Source of the DNA: Bacteroidales bacterium UBA5762
GTDB lineage: Bacteria; Bacteroidota; Bacteroidia; Bacteroidales; TTA-H9
Reading direction: 5' to 3'
Assembly (NCBI GenBank): GCA_002418865.1
Contig: DIEY01000070.1
Coordinates: 13,531-65,115, forward strand
DNA length: 51,585 nucleotides
Positions 1-9,687 of this stretch are shown here, in pieces. The position numbers were made by a program, and so were the translations under genes. Position 1 is the stretch's first letter. Every line of letters starts with the position of its first letter. Below the pieces are notes generated by a model. It was not told the DNA's origin. It searched no databases and saw only the letters and a program-made list of their open reading frames with translations.

Positions 1-894
1 CCGCGCGTTATGCATCTGATGATTTGCCGCAGCATATGGATATGGAACCAATATACTCGGCTTCCCTACAACACATAATTCACTTATGGCTATAGCTCCA
101 GCCCTCGAAATAATGACGTCTGCCGCAGCATAAGCCAAATCTATCCTATCTATAAAATCTCTTACTCTTACATTCTTTAACTGATTTTTACTGACGAACA
201 ACTTAGCTGTTTCATAATAGTATTTACCCGTTTGCCATATCCATTGCGTATTATTTATTAGAAAACAGTTCTTTACAGCTTCATTGATAGATAATGCTCC
301 CTGACTTCCTCCTATTACCATTATAGTAGTCAAATTATCTTGCAATTCTAAATAAGAAAGCCCTTCCTCACGTTTCCCTTCAATTTTAATAACTTCCCTA
401 CGTACTGGGTTACCTGTTAGCAGGGTTTTTTCGGCTGGGAAAAATTCTTCCATATCAGGGTAAGCTGTAAAAATACGTGAGGCTTTTTTGGCAAGTATTC
501 TATTGGTTACCCCTGGAAAAGAATTTTGCTCCTGAATAACAATGGGAATCTTAAGATAAGAAGCTATGCGCATAACTGGTCCACTGGCAAATCCACCTAC
601 ACCAACTACTATATCTGGATGAAATTTTCTTAAAATTTGGTAGGCATCTATACTACTTACCATTAACTTAATGGGGAAAATTAGGTTTGAGGCGGATAAT
701 GAGCGATTGAAACCACTAATCCATAATCCTTTGATGGGAAAACCGGCACTTGGCACTTTGTCCATTTCCATTTTGCCCTTGGCACCAACGAAGAGTATTT
801 CAACATCAGGCCTTAGTCTTTGCAATGCTTTGGCAATGGCTATGGCCGGGAAAATATGCCCTCCTGTTCCTCCACCACTAATCAAAACTTTCAT
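1..894 (-). CDS. murG: MurG, lipid II synthase (partial, C-terminus beyond window)
   Basis: UDP-N-acetylglucosamine:undecaprenyl-PP-MurNAc-pentapeptide GlcNAc transferase, which makes lipid II on the inner face of the cytoplasmic membrane. The reading frame stays open from the ATG at 894 to the window edge (298 codons), so about the last 70 residues are missing. The N-terminus shows the MurG glycine-rich loop (MKVLISGGGTGGHIFPA). Further in are VVGVGGFASGPV, IQEQNSFPG and MVIGGSQGA, all family landmarks, followed by ISRAGAIAISEL of the UDP-GlcNAc-binding C-domain. The start codon overlaps the ftsW stop as ATGA, indicating translational coupling. It is the last dcw gene visible here; murC and ftsQAZ would be expected beyond the edge. 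Confidence 0.96.
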   Translation of the reverse strand, partial: MKVLISGGGTGGHIFPAIAIAKALQRLRPDVEILFVGAKGKMEMDKVPSAGFPIKGLWISGFNRSLSASNLIFPIKLMVSSIDAYQILRKFHPDIVVGVGGFASGPVMRIASYLKIPIVIQEQNSFPGVTNRILAKKASRIFTAYPDMEEFFPAEKTLLTGNPVRREVIKIEGKREEGLSYLELQDNLTTIMVIGGSQGALSINEAVKNCFLINNTQWIWQTGKYYYETAKLFVSKNQLKNVRVRDFIDRIDLAYAAADVIISRAGAIAISELCVVGKPSILVPYPYAAANHQMHNAR

Positions 895-2162
895 ACTACT
901 GCCTCCTCTATTCCAATTTCCACATTTTCTTCTATTTCTTCTGCATCTTCTATTTCTTTTGAATTTTCTTCTGAATGCTGTTCTTGAATATTATCTATCT
1001 TTTTATCGCCTTTAGCAATACTTTGTAGCATACCAAACATGATACATGTAAACCAAATGGATGTACCTCCCATACTTATCATGGGTAAAGTTTGCCCTGT
1101 AACGGGAATTAAGCTGCAGGCAACTGCCATATTGACGTAGGCTTGAACAATGATGCTAAAAGTGATTCCGAAAGCTAACAATGTTCCGAAGATTGTCGGA
1201 CAAGCTAAGGCTATTCGTATTCCCCTGTATAAAATAATAAGATAAATGAACATTAAGCCAAATCCACCCAATATAAGGCCATATTCTTCAATAATTACCG
1301 CCCAAATAAAATCAGAGAAAGCACTGGGTAAAAAATTACGTTGTATTGACTTTCCTGGGGCTTTACCAAATAATCCTCCTGTAGCTATGGCAATCTTAGC
1401 CTGTTCAGATTGCTGATAATCGGGATCATTTAAACGTTGCTCAGCCTGTAATTCATCTCCTTTTACAAAGTTGATGACTCTATTACTCCATGTAGTGGCA
1501 CGTGGTAAAAGATTCGGAAATTCTTGCCCTACCGTAATCACCGAGAATGCCAGAATTAAGCCTGAAAATAGCAGAATAACAAGATGTTTCCAATAAGCAT
1601 TCCCCATGATGAAAATGGCAAATGCCACTATAAATATTAAGGCAGCTGTAGAAAAGTTGCCGGGTAAAACCAATAGACAAATTAATCCGACAGGCCATAA
1701 TACATGCCAGAATCCTTCCTTAAATTTCGAAAGCACTGCTTGTTTTTGGTTCATTATTCGAGCGATATAAGCAATGAGCGCCACCTTGGCAATGTCGCTA
1801 GGTTGAAAGGTAACATGAAGAAATGGAAGCATAATGAAACGATAAGAATTATTGATGCTTCTTCCAGTTATAGAGGCATATATGATAGCATACATGAGAA
1901 GAACAATGGAAAAAATCAAAGCATACGAAGCATATTTCGAGAAATAATGATAGGGGATTCTATATGTGAGATACATTAGAATGAACCCAACCAATAGAAT
2001 GCCTCCATGTTTCAGAAGATAGAATTCGGTATTGCCATTTTGTTTTTTATAAGCCAGAGAACCGGTCGAACTATATACAGCCAATATAGAAAATGCAGCT
2101 AATAGGATCACCATCACCCAAATCACTCTATCGCCCGATATTTTTTTTGTAATTTCTTCCAT
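891..2162 (-). CDS. ftsW: FtsW/RodA-family lipid II polymerase (FtsW)
   Basis: Septal peptidoglycan glycosyltransferase of the SEDS family. The 423 residues contain about ten hydrophobic segments and the conserved SEDS signature near the C-terminus (PVTGQTLPMISMGGTS). The position between murD and murG is the usual dcw place of ftsW rather than rodA. The cytoplasmic C-terminal tail of about 45 residues is unusually acidic (runs of EE and EEIEE) and reaches into the overlap with murG. It starts 40 bases after murD ends, so it is probably in the same transcript. High confidence in family; the FtsW assignment rests on context. Confidence 0.95.
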   Translation of the reverse strand: MEEITKKISGDRVIWVMVILLAAFSILAVYSSTGSLAYKKQNGNTEFYLLKHGGILLVGFILMYLTYRIPYHYFSKYASYALIFSIVLLMYAIIYASITGRSINNSYRFIMLPFLHVTFQPSDIAKVALIAYIARIMNQKQAVLSKFKEGFWHVLWPVGLICLLVLPGNFSTAALIFIVAFAIFIMGNAYWKHLVILLFSGLILAFSVITVGQEFPNLLPRATTWSNRVINFVKGDELQAEQRLNDPDYQQSEQAKIAIATGGLFGKAPGKSIQRNFLPSAFSDFIWAVIIEEYGLILGGFGLMFIYLIILYRGIRIALACPTIFGTLLAFGITFSIIVQAYVNMAVACSLIPVTGQTLPMISMGGTSIWFTCIMFGMLQSIAKGDKKIDNIQEQHSEENSKEIEDAEEIEENVEIGIEEAVV

Positions 2163-2202
2163 TTTTGTTCTTCCTTTTGTTGGGTTATACTTTATAAGCT
2201 AA

Positions 2203-3543
2203 CTATAGCCTTTTTACGGCCTGTTTGAATTTTTTACCTCTTTCTTCATAGTTTTTGAAAAGATCGAAACTGGCACAAGCTGGCGAAAGCAACACTACAT
2301 CTCCTTTCTGGCCAAGATGGTAGGCCATTTCAACAGCTTGTTCGGCCGACCGGGTATCAATGATTATATCAACCAAGTCTCCAAAAGCACTATGGATTTT
2401 TGAATTATCAAGCCCAAGACATACAATGGCCTTTACCTTTTGTTTTACTAAATCAGTAAGAATAGTAAAATCATTGCCTTTGTCTTTTCCGCCTGCAATC
2501 CATATTACCGGTTTTTTCATGCTCTCGAGTGCGTACCAGGTAGAGTTGACATTTGTCGCCTTCGAATCATTGATAAAGTCGATGCCATGTACACTTGCCA
2601 CAAATTCAAGACGGTGTTCCAAATTCTTAAAATCCGAAAGGCTTTCCTTAATCTTGCGGCTGCGAACTTCTAAAAGTTTTGCAGCCACTGCTGCAGCCAT
2701 TGAATTATATGTATTATGCTTACCCTGTAAGGCAAGATTCTCAATCGTAATGCTCATGATATGATGATTTATTTTTATTTTAATCTTGTTGCTTTCAATC
2801 CATGCTTCTTCATTAAATCCCAGAGCCTTCTTCCCATAAGGAATACTTCTTTGTAAAAAATTTCTTTTTTCAACCTCCGATCGAACCACAGGATCATCAC
2901 TAAACCAAATGAAAACATCATCTTTACCTTGATTTTGAATAATCCGCATTTTGGAACTTACATAAGCCTCGAAACTATTATATCGGTCGAGATGATCCGG
3001 CGTAATATTGGTTAAAATGGCGATATCGGCCTTAAACTTGAACATATTGTCGAGCTGAAAACTGCTAATCTCGAGTACCCACCACTTATGATCACCTTTA
3101 ACCAGCTCCATAGCGAAACTATTTCCCACATTACCTGCTAAACCGGCATCAATGCCAGCATTTTTAAGAATATGATGGGTTAGAAGTGTAGTGGTGGTTT
3201 TACCATTACTTCCTGTGATACATATAAATTTTCCTTTACTGAATCGAGACGCAAATTCAATCTCCGAAATTACTGGGATGCCCATTCGCTTTGCTTCAAT
3301 AACAATGGGAATACTTTCTGGAATACCGGGGCTTTTAATAATCTCCTCTGCTTTGAGGATAATTTCTGCCGAATGATGCTTTTCTTCGAATGGGATACCG
3401 TTTTGTTGCAATATAGATTTATAAGTTGGCTCGATGGTTCCTATATCCGATACAAATACTCCATAGCCTTTGGCTTTAGCTAAAAAAGCTGCGCCTGTTC
3501 CGCTTTCTCCTGCTCCCAAAACTACTATGGGGTATAGATTCAT
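2203..3543 (-). CDS. murD: MurD, UDP-MurNAc-L-Ala:D-Glu ligase (canonical)
   Basis: Cytoplasmic ATP-dependent ligase adding D-glutamate to UDP-MurNAc-L-alanine. The 446 residues are normal for the family. Visible motifs are the N-terminal Rossmann loop (VVLGAGESGTG), the ATP-binding P-loop (ITGSNGKTTTT), NITPDHLDRY and the substrate-lysine motif NDSKATNVNST. The last separates it from the second MurD-like protein at 37167-38549, which has NDSIATIPQAT at the same place. It lies in the dcw cluster 5 bases after mraY. D-glutamate for it would have to come from a glutamate racemase encoded elsewhere. Confidence 0.95.
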   Translation of the reverse strand: MNLYPIVVLGAGESGTGAAFLAKAKGYGVFVSDIGTIEPTYKSILQQNGIPFEEKHHSAEIILKAEEIIKSPGIPESIPIVIEAKRMGIPVISEIEFASRFSKGKFICITGSNGKTTTTLLTHHILKNAGIDAGLAGNVGNSFAMELVKGDHKWWVLEISSFQLDNMFKFKADIAILTNITPDHLDRYNSFEAYVSSKMRIIQNQGKDDVFIWFSDDPVVRSEVEKRNFLQRSIPYGKKALGFNEEAWIESNKIKIKINHHIMSITIENLALQGKHNTYNSMAAAVAAKLLEVRSRKIKESLSDFKNLEHRLEFVASVHGIDFINDSKATNVNSTWYALESMKKPVIWIAGGKDKGNDFTILTDLVKQKVKAIVCLGLDNSKIHSAFGDLVDIIIDTRSAEQAVEMAYHLGQKGDVVLLSPACASFDLFKNYEERGKKFKQAVKRL

Positions 3544-3548
3544 GGTTT

Positions 3549-4802
3549 TTATCTTATTTTAAGAGTTACGATTGTAACGACAGCCAGCATAAAAGCAATG
3601 ATCATGAAGCGCTGAACGATTTTTGCTTCATGATAACCTAGGATTTGATAATGATGATGTAGAGGAGCCATTTTGAAAATTCGACGGCCTTGTTTGAAAC
3701 GTCGCTTGGTATATTTGAAGTAGGATACTTGTAGCAGAACCGACAAAGCCTCGGCTAAAAAAATACCGCATAGAATAGGGATGAGCAGTTCCTTACGAAT
3801 AATGATAGCTATCACCGCAATGATTCCACCAAGAGTGAGTGAACCTGTATCTCCCATGAATACTTGTGCCGGATAGGTATTGTACCATAGAAAACCTATA
3901 GTAGCTCCAACCAAAGAGCTTATAAAAATGGCCAATTCGCCAGTATTAGGTATGTACATGATATTGAGGTAATCGGCAAAAATGAGGTTACCCGACACCC
4001 AGGCAAGGATGCCGAGTGTAGAAGCAGCTACGGCCGAAGTGCCTCCCGCTAACCCATCCAATCCGTCCGTTAGATTTACTCCATTGGATACAGCAGTTAT
4101 AATTAAAATGACAATGGGTATATAGATTAACCATGCATAACGTCTGGCTTCTTTACTTATCCATGTAATAAGGACGGCATAATCGAATTCATTATTTTTC
4201 ACAAAAGGTATGGTGGTTTTCAGAGATTTGGTCGATTCGGCCGTAAACTTCTCTTTGGCTCTTTCATAATTACTCGAACTCAAAACATTGGTGGTCTCTA
4301 AATAAGCATGTGTTTCGCTCTTTTCACGTATTACTATGTCGGGACTGAAATACATAGTAACACCTACTACTATTCCTAGAACTATCTGACCTGCCAATTT
4401 GGTCCTCTTTTGTAAACCCTGCTTGTTTTTCTTGAATACCTTGATATAGTCATCTAAAAATCCGATGAAACCAAGCCACAAAGTGGTAATAATCATTAAG
4501 ATAATATAAATATTATCTAATCGGGCAAAGAGTAGGGTGGGAATGAGAATTCCAGCTATGATCATTAATCCACCCATAGTGGGTGTACCTTTTTTTTCGA
4601 GCTGTCCTTCAAGTCCTAAATCACGTATTTCTTCTCCAATTTGTTTTTTTTTCAAATATCCTATAATCCTTCCCCCGAAAATCATTGTAATTGCTAAGGA
4701 TAAAATAACAGCAGAAGCAGCTCTGAATGAAATATACTGAAACAGTCCGGCGCCGGGGAAGTCGAATGCACGATCGAGATATGTGAAAAGATAGTATAAC
4801 AT
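3549..4802 (-). CDS. mraY: MraY, phospho-MurNAc-pentapeptide transferase
   Basis: Integral membrane enzyme that moves phospho-MurNAc-pentapeptide onto undecaprenyl phosphate to give lipid I. The 417 residues exceed the approximately 360 of E. coli MraY. The excess is an insert around residues 155-215 (SPDIVIREKSET to VKNNEFDY) between membrane segments, which I recall as common in Bacteroidota MraY. Conserved pieces are GTPTMGG, FLDDYIK, the catalytic LTDGLDGLAGG, FMGDTGSL and the C-terminal MAPLHHHYQ. The start codon abuts the murE stop directly (4802/4803). Confidence 0.96.
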   Translation of the reverse strand: MLYYLFTYLDRAFDFPGAGLFQYISFRAASAVILSLAITMIFGGRIIGYLKKKQIGEEIRDLGLEGQLEKKGTPTMGGLMIIAGILIPTLLFARLDNIYIILMIITTLWLGFIGFLDDYIKVFKKNKQGLQKRTKLAGQIVLGIVVGVTMYFSPDIVIREKSETHAYLETTNVLSSSNYERAKEKFTAESTKSLKTTIPFVKNNEFDYAVLITWISKEARRYAWLIYIPIVILIITAVSNGVNLTDGLDGLAGGTSAVAASTLGILAWVSGNLIFADYLNIMYIPNTGELAIFISSLVGATIGFLWYNTYPAQVFMGDTGSLTLGGIIAVIAIIIRKELLIPILCGIFLAEALSVLLQVSYFKYTKRRFKQGRRIFKMAPLHHHYQILGYHEAKIVQRFMIIAFMLAVVTIVTLKIR

Positions 4803-6269
4803 TTATGATTGTTTTAAAAAATGAAGGTATTGTGAAAGAATTTCTTTATCGCTAAAAGGATATTTTATACCATTGATTTCCTGATATTTTTCATGTCCTT
4901 TACCAGCAACAAGGATTACATCGCCGGCTTTGGCCATCATGCAAGCAATATGGATGGCTTCATGACGGTCGGGAATGCTGAGAACTTTATAAGAGAGAGA
5001 AGGATTTAACCCGCTTTTCATATCGTTGATGATCTGAATAGGGTCTTCAGTGCGAGGGTTGTCAGAAGTAAGTAGGACATGATCAGCATTTTCGGCTGCT
5101 ATGGCTGCCATCTTTGGTCGTTTAGTCTTATCGCGGTCGCCACCAGCTCCGCACACAACAATTAATCGACCTCCTCCTCCAAGTATGTCGTGTATGGTTT
5201 CAATTACATTCTGCAAGGCATCAGGCGTATGTGCATAGTCGACAATTGCCGTAATTCCTTCCTCACTTTTCAAGGTTTCCAGTCGGCCCTCGGCTGGTTG
5301 TAAATTGCTCATCACCTGAAGAACTTTTTCTGGCAATTCTCCCAATAAAACAGCTGCCCCATAAATAGCTAACAAATTATAAGCATTGAAACGACCCGTA
5401 AGTCTGAACCATGCCTCATTTCCATCAATGTTCAGAAACATACCATCAAAGTCCATTTCAAGAATGCGTGCATGGAAATCAGCTAAATTTCGCAAGCCGT
5501 AGAAATATCTACGAGCTTTTGTGTTTTGTAACATTATTTCACCATTCGGATCATCTGCATTACTCAAAGCAAACGCCTTGATTCCCAATTGATCGAAAAA
5601 CATTTTCTTGGCATCTCTGTAATTGGCAAAAGTCTTATGATAATCCAAATGGTCATGCGTGAGATTGGTGAAAATGCCTCCTGAGAAATCTAGTCCATTT
5701 ACACGACCTTGTACGATAGCATGTGAGCTTACTTCCATAAAAACATGGCTACAACCGGCTTCGACCATTTTATACAATAAACTATTCAATGAAATAGCAT
5801 CGGGTGTTGTTAAATGAGCTGGGAAAACCTCATCGTCGATTCTATTTTCTATGGTTGAAATAAGTCCAGAGCTGTAACCCAGCTGTTTGAATAAACGATA
5901 GAGTAAGGTAGCTATGGTAGTCTTTCCATTGGTTCCGGTAATACCTACCAATGCCAACTTTTGAGAAGGAGAATCGAAAAATGCAGAAGCCATCGGACCA
6001 ACTGCCATTGTGGTGTTTTTTACCTGAATATAAGTTACTCGTGGATATAAAACTGTTGGTAAAGTTTGGCAGACAATGGCTCTTGCTTCTTTTAGGATCG
6101 CTTGTTCGATAAATTCATGCCCATCAGCCTTTAGACCTTTTATGGCAACAAAAACACTTTCTTTACCTGCTTCTTTCGAATCGATGACTATGCGACTTAC
6201 GGGCTGGTTTAAATCTCCTATAACAGCCTCAGGGGTAATATTTTTAAGAATATCTTTTAGCGTCTTCAT
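4803..6269 (-). CDS. murE: MurE, UDP-MurNAc-tripeptide ligase (meso-DAP type)
   Basis: Cytoplasmic ligase adding the third stem-peptide residue to UDP-MurNAc-L-Ala-D-Glu. The 488 residues carry the P-loop GITGTNGKTT, the Mur ligase motif LTHDHLDYHK, EVSSHA and the C-terminal amino-acid-binding motif DNPRTEDP. The DNPR motif is the established marker for meso-diaminopimelate rather than lysine, so the peptidoglycan is predicted to be of the DAP type. The gene lies directly downstream of ftsI, with 4 bases between, and abuts mraY. Alternative: a tripeptide ligase of different specificity, unlikely given DNPR. Confidence 0.95.
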   Translation of the reverse strand: MKTLKDILKNITPEAVIGDLNQPVSRIVIDSKEAGKESVFVAIKGLKADGHEFIEQAILKEARAIVCQTLPTVLYPRVTYIQVKNTTMAVGPMASAFFDSPSQKLALVGITGTNGKTTIATLLYRLFKQLGYSSGLISTIENRIDDEVFPAHLTTPDAISLNSLLYKMVEAGCSHVFMEVSSHAIVQGRVNGLDFSGGIFTNLTHDHLDYHKTFANYRDAKKMFFDQLGIKAFALSNADDPNGEIMLQNTKARRYFYGLRNLADFHARILEMDFDGMFLNIDGNEAWFRLTGRFNAYNLLAIYGAAVLLGELPEKVLQVMSNLQPAEGRLETLKSEEGITAIVDYAHTPDALQNVIETIHDILGGGGRLIVVCGAGGDRDKTKRPKMAAIAAENADHVLLTSDNPRTEDPIQIINDMKSGLNPSLSYKVLSIPDRHEAIHIACMMAKAGDVILVAGKGHEKYQEINGIKYPFSDKEILSQYLHFLKQS

Positions 6270-6273
6270 CGTT

Positions 6274-8406
6274 TTATGAGCATGATAAGGTTAATGTGAT
6301 AGTAGTTCCCAATTTTACTCGAGTTCCTGCTGGCAAAGATTGTGAGCTTACTTTTCCTTTTCCGTCGAGTATTACTTTGATTCCCATCGATTCGAGCAAA
6401 TAAACTGCATCTTTTGCTGGCATCCCTTTTAAATCGGGTAGGATGTTTTTATGGATAGGAAGGATTTTTGTTGATAGAGTATCTTGAGTGCGTAGGCAGA
6501 TTCCGAATTTATGGTCAAACTGTAGATTGTCGGTATTAGCACCCAATAAACGATTTACCTGTAACACATCGGGCAACCATCCCATTATCGAAAGAGTTCC
6601 AAAAGAAGTGCTGTCTTTTCTTATCACAAATTCGGTGTCATAAGGAGATGGAGCATTTTGTACACCTAATTCGGTAGCATAAATTTGATCGGCAATAGCG
6701 CGAAAGACAGGGGCAGCTACTGCTCCTCCATAAATTTTTCCCTTCGAAGGATTGCTTACAACCACAATTAATGAATATTTTGGATTCTCTGCAGGAAAAT
6801 AACCCACAAAAGAAGCACTGTAGTTTTCTTTGTTATATTTTTTAGCAGTAGCAATCTGTGCAGTACCCGTTTTCCCAGCAACTTTATAGGGTGCACCATT
6901 GAAAGCTCCTTTAGCAGTTCCCCTTTCAGTCACTGCCTCCATCATTTTGCGTGCCTTTGAGGCAGTTTTTTTTGAACAAACTTCTTTAACCAAAACTTGT
7001 GGCTCAAATTGCTTAATTATAGTTCCTGCTTCCTGTATCTCTTTTACAAAGCGAGGTTTCATCATAACTCCATTATTTGCAATGGCATTATAAAATGCAA
7101 GTGTTTGTAAGGGAGTGATTTTCAGCTCATAACCAATCGCCATATAAGGAAGCGACAGCTTTGACCAATTAGGGTCGTCAGCCTTCTTGATAAAAGGTTT
7201 TCCTTCGCCTGGGATTTCTATTCCAAGTGATTTTCCTAACCCCATGTTATAAAGTGCATCACTGAAACGTTTGGGTTTTTCCCCAAAGGCCTTGTAAACA
7301 ATTTTCGAGACTCCTACATTTGACGAATGTGCAAACGCATCTTCAAGTGTAATATATTTTGTATTTAATGGATGATCATCTTTCATAACGGCGTTTTTCG
7401 ACCAGCTTATGCTTCCTTGATAAGGTACAGAATCTTTGAGGTCAAAACCAGCATATTCCATCACTGCTACCAATGAAGCCAGTTTGAAGGTCGAACCTGG
7501 TTCTATGCTTTCGGCTATGGCATAGTTATAAATTTCGTCATAATTGCCATTCTTATCTTTGCGTAGGTTAGCTATTACTTTAATATCGCCAGTGGCAACT
7601 TCCATGAGCACAACGCAACCCTGATGGGCATCATTTTCTTTTAATTGTTCGAGTAAAGCTTGTTCGGCCACATCCTGTAGCTTTATGTTGATGGTGGTTA
7701 CAATGTCTTTCCCATTCTTTGGCTCTATGCGATTTTCTGCTAAGTAGGGTATCCATTCTCCTCCAGCAATCCTTTGCATCACCATGTTGCCATTGATTCC
7801 TTTCAATTCTTCGTCATAAGCTCCTTCCAAACCAACTAATAAATTTTCCTGTTTATTTTCATATCCAATCGTACGTCGAGCAAGCATGCCATAAGGCATT
7901 TTTCTTAAATTTTTCTGTATCAATATCAAACCACCCTTGTTTTTGCCTTCCCTTAAAATAGGCAAGGTTTTAATTTTTTTTAGAGTAGCATAATCCACAT
8001 TGCGCCTAATCAAATAATAACGATTTCCCTTTTTGCGAGCTTCTTTTAATTCAAGTTTCCATTGGTTTTTATTTTTGCTTGGAAATAGTTTAGATAGGCC
8101 TAATGCCAAGCTATCTAAATTTTTATTGAAAAATTCCTTCGAAATATTAGGATTAGCTACATCCATGCGTACATCGAATATAGGAATCGTAGTAGCTAGT
8201 AAACTTCCATCATCACCCAGTATATTCCCTCTTATTGCGTCTATTTCTTCTAATCTGTATGCTGTTTTTTCGGCCATTTCTCTGTACTCTTTGCCTTTTG
8301 CCGCTTGAATATAAATGGCCTTGCCAAGAATGACAAAACCTAGAATAAACATGAGCCAATAGATGAACCATAAACGCCAGACTATTTTTGTCTTAAACGA
8401 TTCCAT
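6274..8406 (-). CDS. ftsI: FtsI/PBP3-type class B penicillin-binding protein with PASTA domain
   Basis: Septal peptidoglycan transpeptidase anchored in the cytoplasmic membrane. The 710 residues consist of a short cytoplasmic N-terminus, one membrane segment (about 10-33), a dimerisation domain, the transpeptidase domain and a C-terminal PASTA domain (about 640-710). The active-site motifs are all present: S305-T-F-K308, S361-S-N363 and K512-T-G514. A PASTA domain on FtsI is unusual compared with proteobacterial FtsI; as I recall, it is usual in Bacteroidota. It lies between ftsL (5 bases upstream) and murE. Confidence 0.94.
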   Translation of the reverse strand: MESFKTKIVWRLWFIYWLMFILGFVILGKAIYIQAAKGKEYREMAEKTAYRLEEIDAIRGNILGDDGSLLATTIPIFDVRMDVANPNISKEFFNKNLDSLALGLSKLFPSKNKNQWKLELKEARKKGNRYYLIRRNVDYATLKKIKTLPILREGKNKGGLILIQKNLRKMPYGMLARRTIGYENKQENLLVGLEGAYDEELKGINGNMVMQRIAGGEWIPYLAENRIEPKNGKDIVTTINIKLQDVAEQALLEQLKENDAHQGCVVLMEVATGDIKVIANLRKDKNGNYDEIYNYAIAESIEPGSTFKLASLVAVMEYAGFDLKDSVPYQGSISWSKNAVMKDDHPLNTKYITLEDAFAHSSNVGVSKIVYKAFGEKPKRFSDALYNMGLGKSLGIEIPGEGKPFIKKADDPNWSKLSLPYMAIGYELKITPLQTLAFYNAIANNGVMMKPRFVKEIQEAGTIIKQFEPQVLVKEVCSKKTASKARKMMEAVTERGTAKGAFNGAPYKVAGKTGTAQIATAKKYNKENYSASFVGYFPAENPKYSLIVVVSNPSKGKIYGGAVAAPVFRAIADQIYATELGVQNAPSPYDTEFVIRKDSTSFGTLSIMGWLPDVLQVNRLLGANTDNLQFDHKFGICLRTQDTLSTKILPIHKNILPDLKGMPAKDAVYLLESMGIKVILDGKGKVSSQSLPAGTRVKLGTTITLTLSCS

Positions 8407-8411
8407 ACTGA

Positions 8412-8792
8412 CTATTGTTTAAGTTCTTTCAATTCCTTGATATCATTTTCGCTAATGATTATTCTTACAGGTGGCTCGGTTGAGGGTTGTAAACCTAAGG
8501 TCCAAGCTCGGTAAACCATTCTCGACTGCTTGGTCGAATCGGTAAATTGCGACTTTGCATTGATGTATTCATACCTAAGTTCTTTAAGATCAGTCTTTAG
8601 TTGATTAATTCTTCTGAGTGTCTTCACTGCATGATAATTGGAAGCAATGTAAATCAATCCAATAAAAGCCAGAAAGCTGACTACTTTTATAATGGGTACT
8701 TCTTTATCGATAACTATAGCACCTGAGATCCAGCTTTTTAAACTTTTTTTATGCCTTTTGCCTGAGGTTGTGTGTGAAGTAGTTTTATTCAT
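8412..8792 (-). CDS. ftsL: FtsL-like division protein
   Basis: Small bitopic membrane protein of 126 residues. A basic N-terminal cytoplasmic part rich in Lys and Ser is followed by one membrane segment (about residues 34-52) and a short coiled-coil-like stretch (about 55-85, LKTDLKELRYEY). This is the FtsL plan, and it sits in the usual ftsL place between rsmH and ftsI. Sequence similarity within this family is weak, so the name rests on position and topology. Its ATG overlaps the rsmH stop as ATGA. It is expected to bridge FtsQ/FtsB-like proteins to FtsW-FtsI. Confidence 0.82.
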   Translation of the reverse strand: MNKTTSHTTSGKRHKKSLKSWISGAIVIDKEVPIIKVVSFLAFIGLIYIASNYHAVKTLRRINQLKTDLKELRYEYINAKSQFTDSTKQSRMVYRAWTLGLQPSTEPPVRIIISENDIKELKELKQ

Positions 8793-9685
8793 AAGCGCTC
8801 CGCAATTCTAAGTTTTGCACTTCTCGCTCTCGGATTATTGGCAATTTCCATGGCTGAAGGCTCTATGGGCTTTTTATTGATTGGTCTTAATGGACTCTTC
8901 ACATTCCCAAATAAGTCTTGTTGCACCTCACCTTCAAAATTTCCTGTCTTGAAAAATTTTTTTACCAAACGGTCTTCGAGTGAGTGATATGAAATAATGG
9001 CTATACGGCCACCAGGACGAAGAACTTCAATGGATTGCATCAAAAAATCCTTAAGTGCTCCCAATTCGTCGTTCACTTCAATGCGTAAAGCTTGAAATAC
9101 CTGAGCAAAGAATTTGTTTTCGGCCCCTTTTGGCGCCAAAGGCTTTATGGCGTCGCGCAATTGTAAGGTGGTTTCAATGGGTGTAAGCTTACGTTGCTTG
9201 TCGATTATTGAAACCATGCGACGGGCCTGACTCAATTCACCATAATTCTTAAAGATTCTGTGAAGTTCTAATTCGGGATATTCATTGATGATTTGAGCTG
9301 CTGTAAGCTTTTTTCTTTTATCCATGCGCATATCGAGAAATCCTTCCCAACGCGTTGAAAAACCTTTTGTCGGCTCATCAATCTGATAAGATGATACTCC
9401 TAAATCAGCTAAAATTCCATCTACTGGAATTGACTCATAAAATCTCAGAAAATTTTTTAAATAGCGAAAGTTGTCATTAACAAAAATTAAACGCTCATCT
9501 TTAGGCAAATTGGCAATAACATCACTATCCTGATCAAAGACGATGAGACGACCTGAAGGCATTCTTCTCAAAATTTCGCTGGTATGCCCACCACCTCCAA
9601 ATGTTGCATCTACAAAAATACCCCCCTTTTCTACCTCAAGGGCAGCAACACTTTCTTCAAGAAGCACTGGATGGTGGTAACTCAT
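8789..9685 (-). CDS. rsmH: RsmH (MraW), 16S rRNA m4C1402 methyltransferase
   Basis: S-adenosylmethionine-dependent N4-methyltransferase acting on C1402 of 16S rRNA. The 298 residues show the start HHPVLLEESV, the SAM-binding loop DATFGGGGHTSEIL, the motif ADLGVSSYQID, and IISYHSLEDRLVK near the C-terminus. The Bacteroidota-typical ending NNPRARSAKLRIAERL is present. It follows mraZ by 2 bases and overlaps ftsL by 4, so it is clearly in the dcw operon. Confidence 0.97.
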   Translation of the reverse strand: MSYHHPVLLEESVAALEVEKGGIFVDATFGGGGHTSEILRRMPSGRLIVFDQDSDVIANLPKDERLIFVNDNFRYLKNFLRFYESIPVDGILADLGVSSYQIDEPTKGFSTRWEGFLDMRMDKRKKLTAAQIINEYPELELHRIFKNYGELSQARRMVSIIDKQRKLTPIETTLQLRDAIKPLAPKGAENKFFAQVFQALRIEVNDELGALKDFLMQSIEVLRPGGRIAIISYHSLEDRLVKKFFKTGNFEGEVQQDLFGNVKSPLRPINKKPIEPSAMEIANNPRARSAKLRIAERL

Positions 9686-9687
9686 GT

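Noticed and set aside
671..1015. Plus-strand open frame of 114 codons opposite murG/ftsW
   Set aside because: Shadow of the two minus-strand genes: low-complexity translation with long Leu/Phe runs, no family motif and no promoter.
2360..2764. Plus-strand open frame of 134 codons opposite murD
   Set aside because: Antisense to a well-supported gene, with no domain-like features. The same holds for other opposite-strand frames across the window (for example 8033-8308, 13508-13744, 25133-25441 and 36464-36733).
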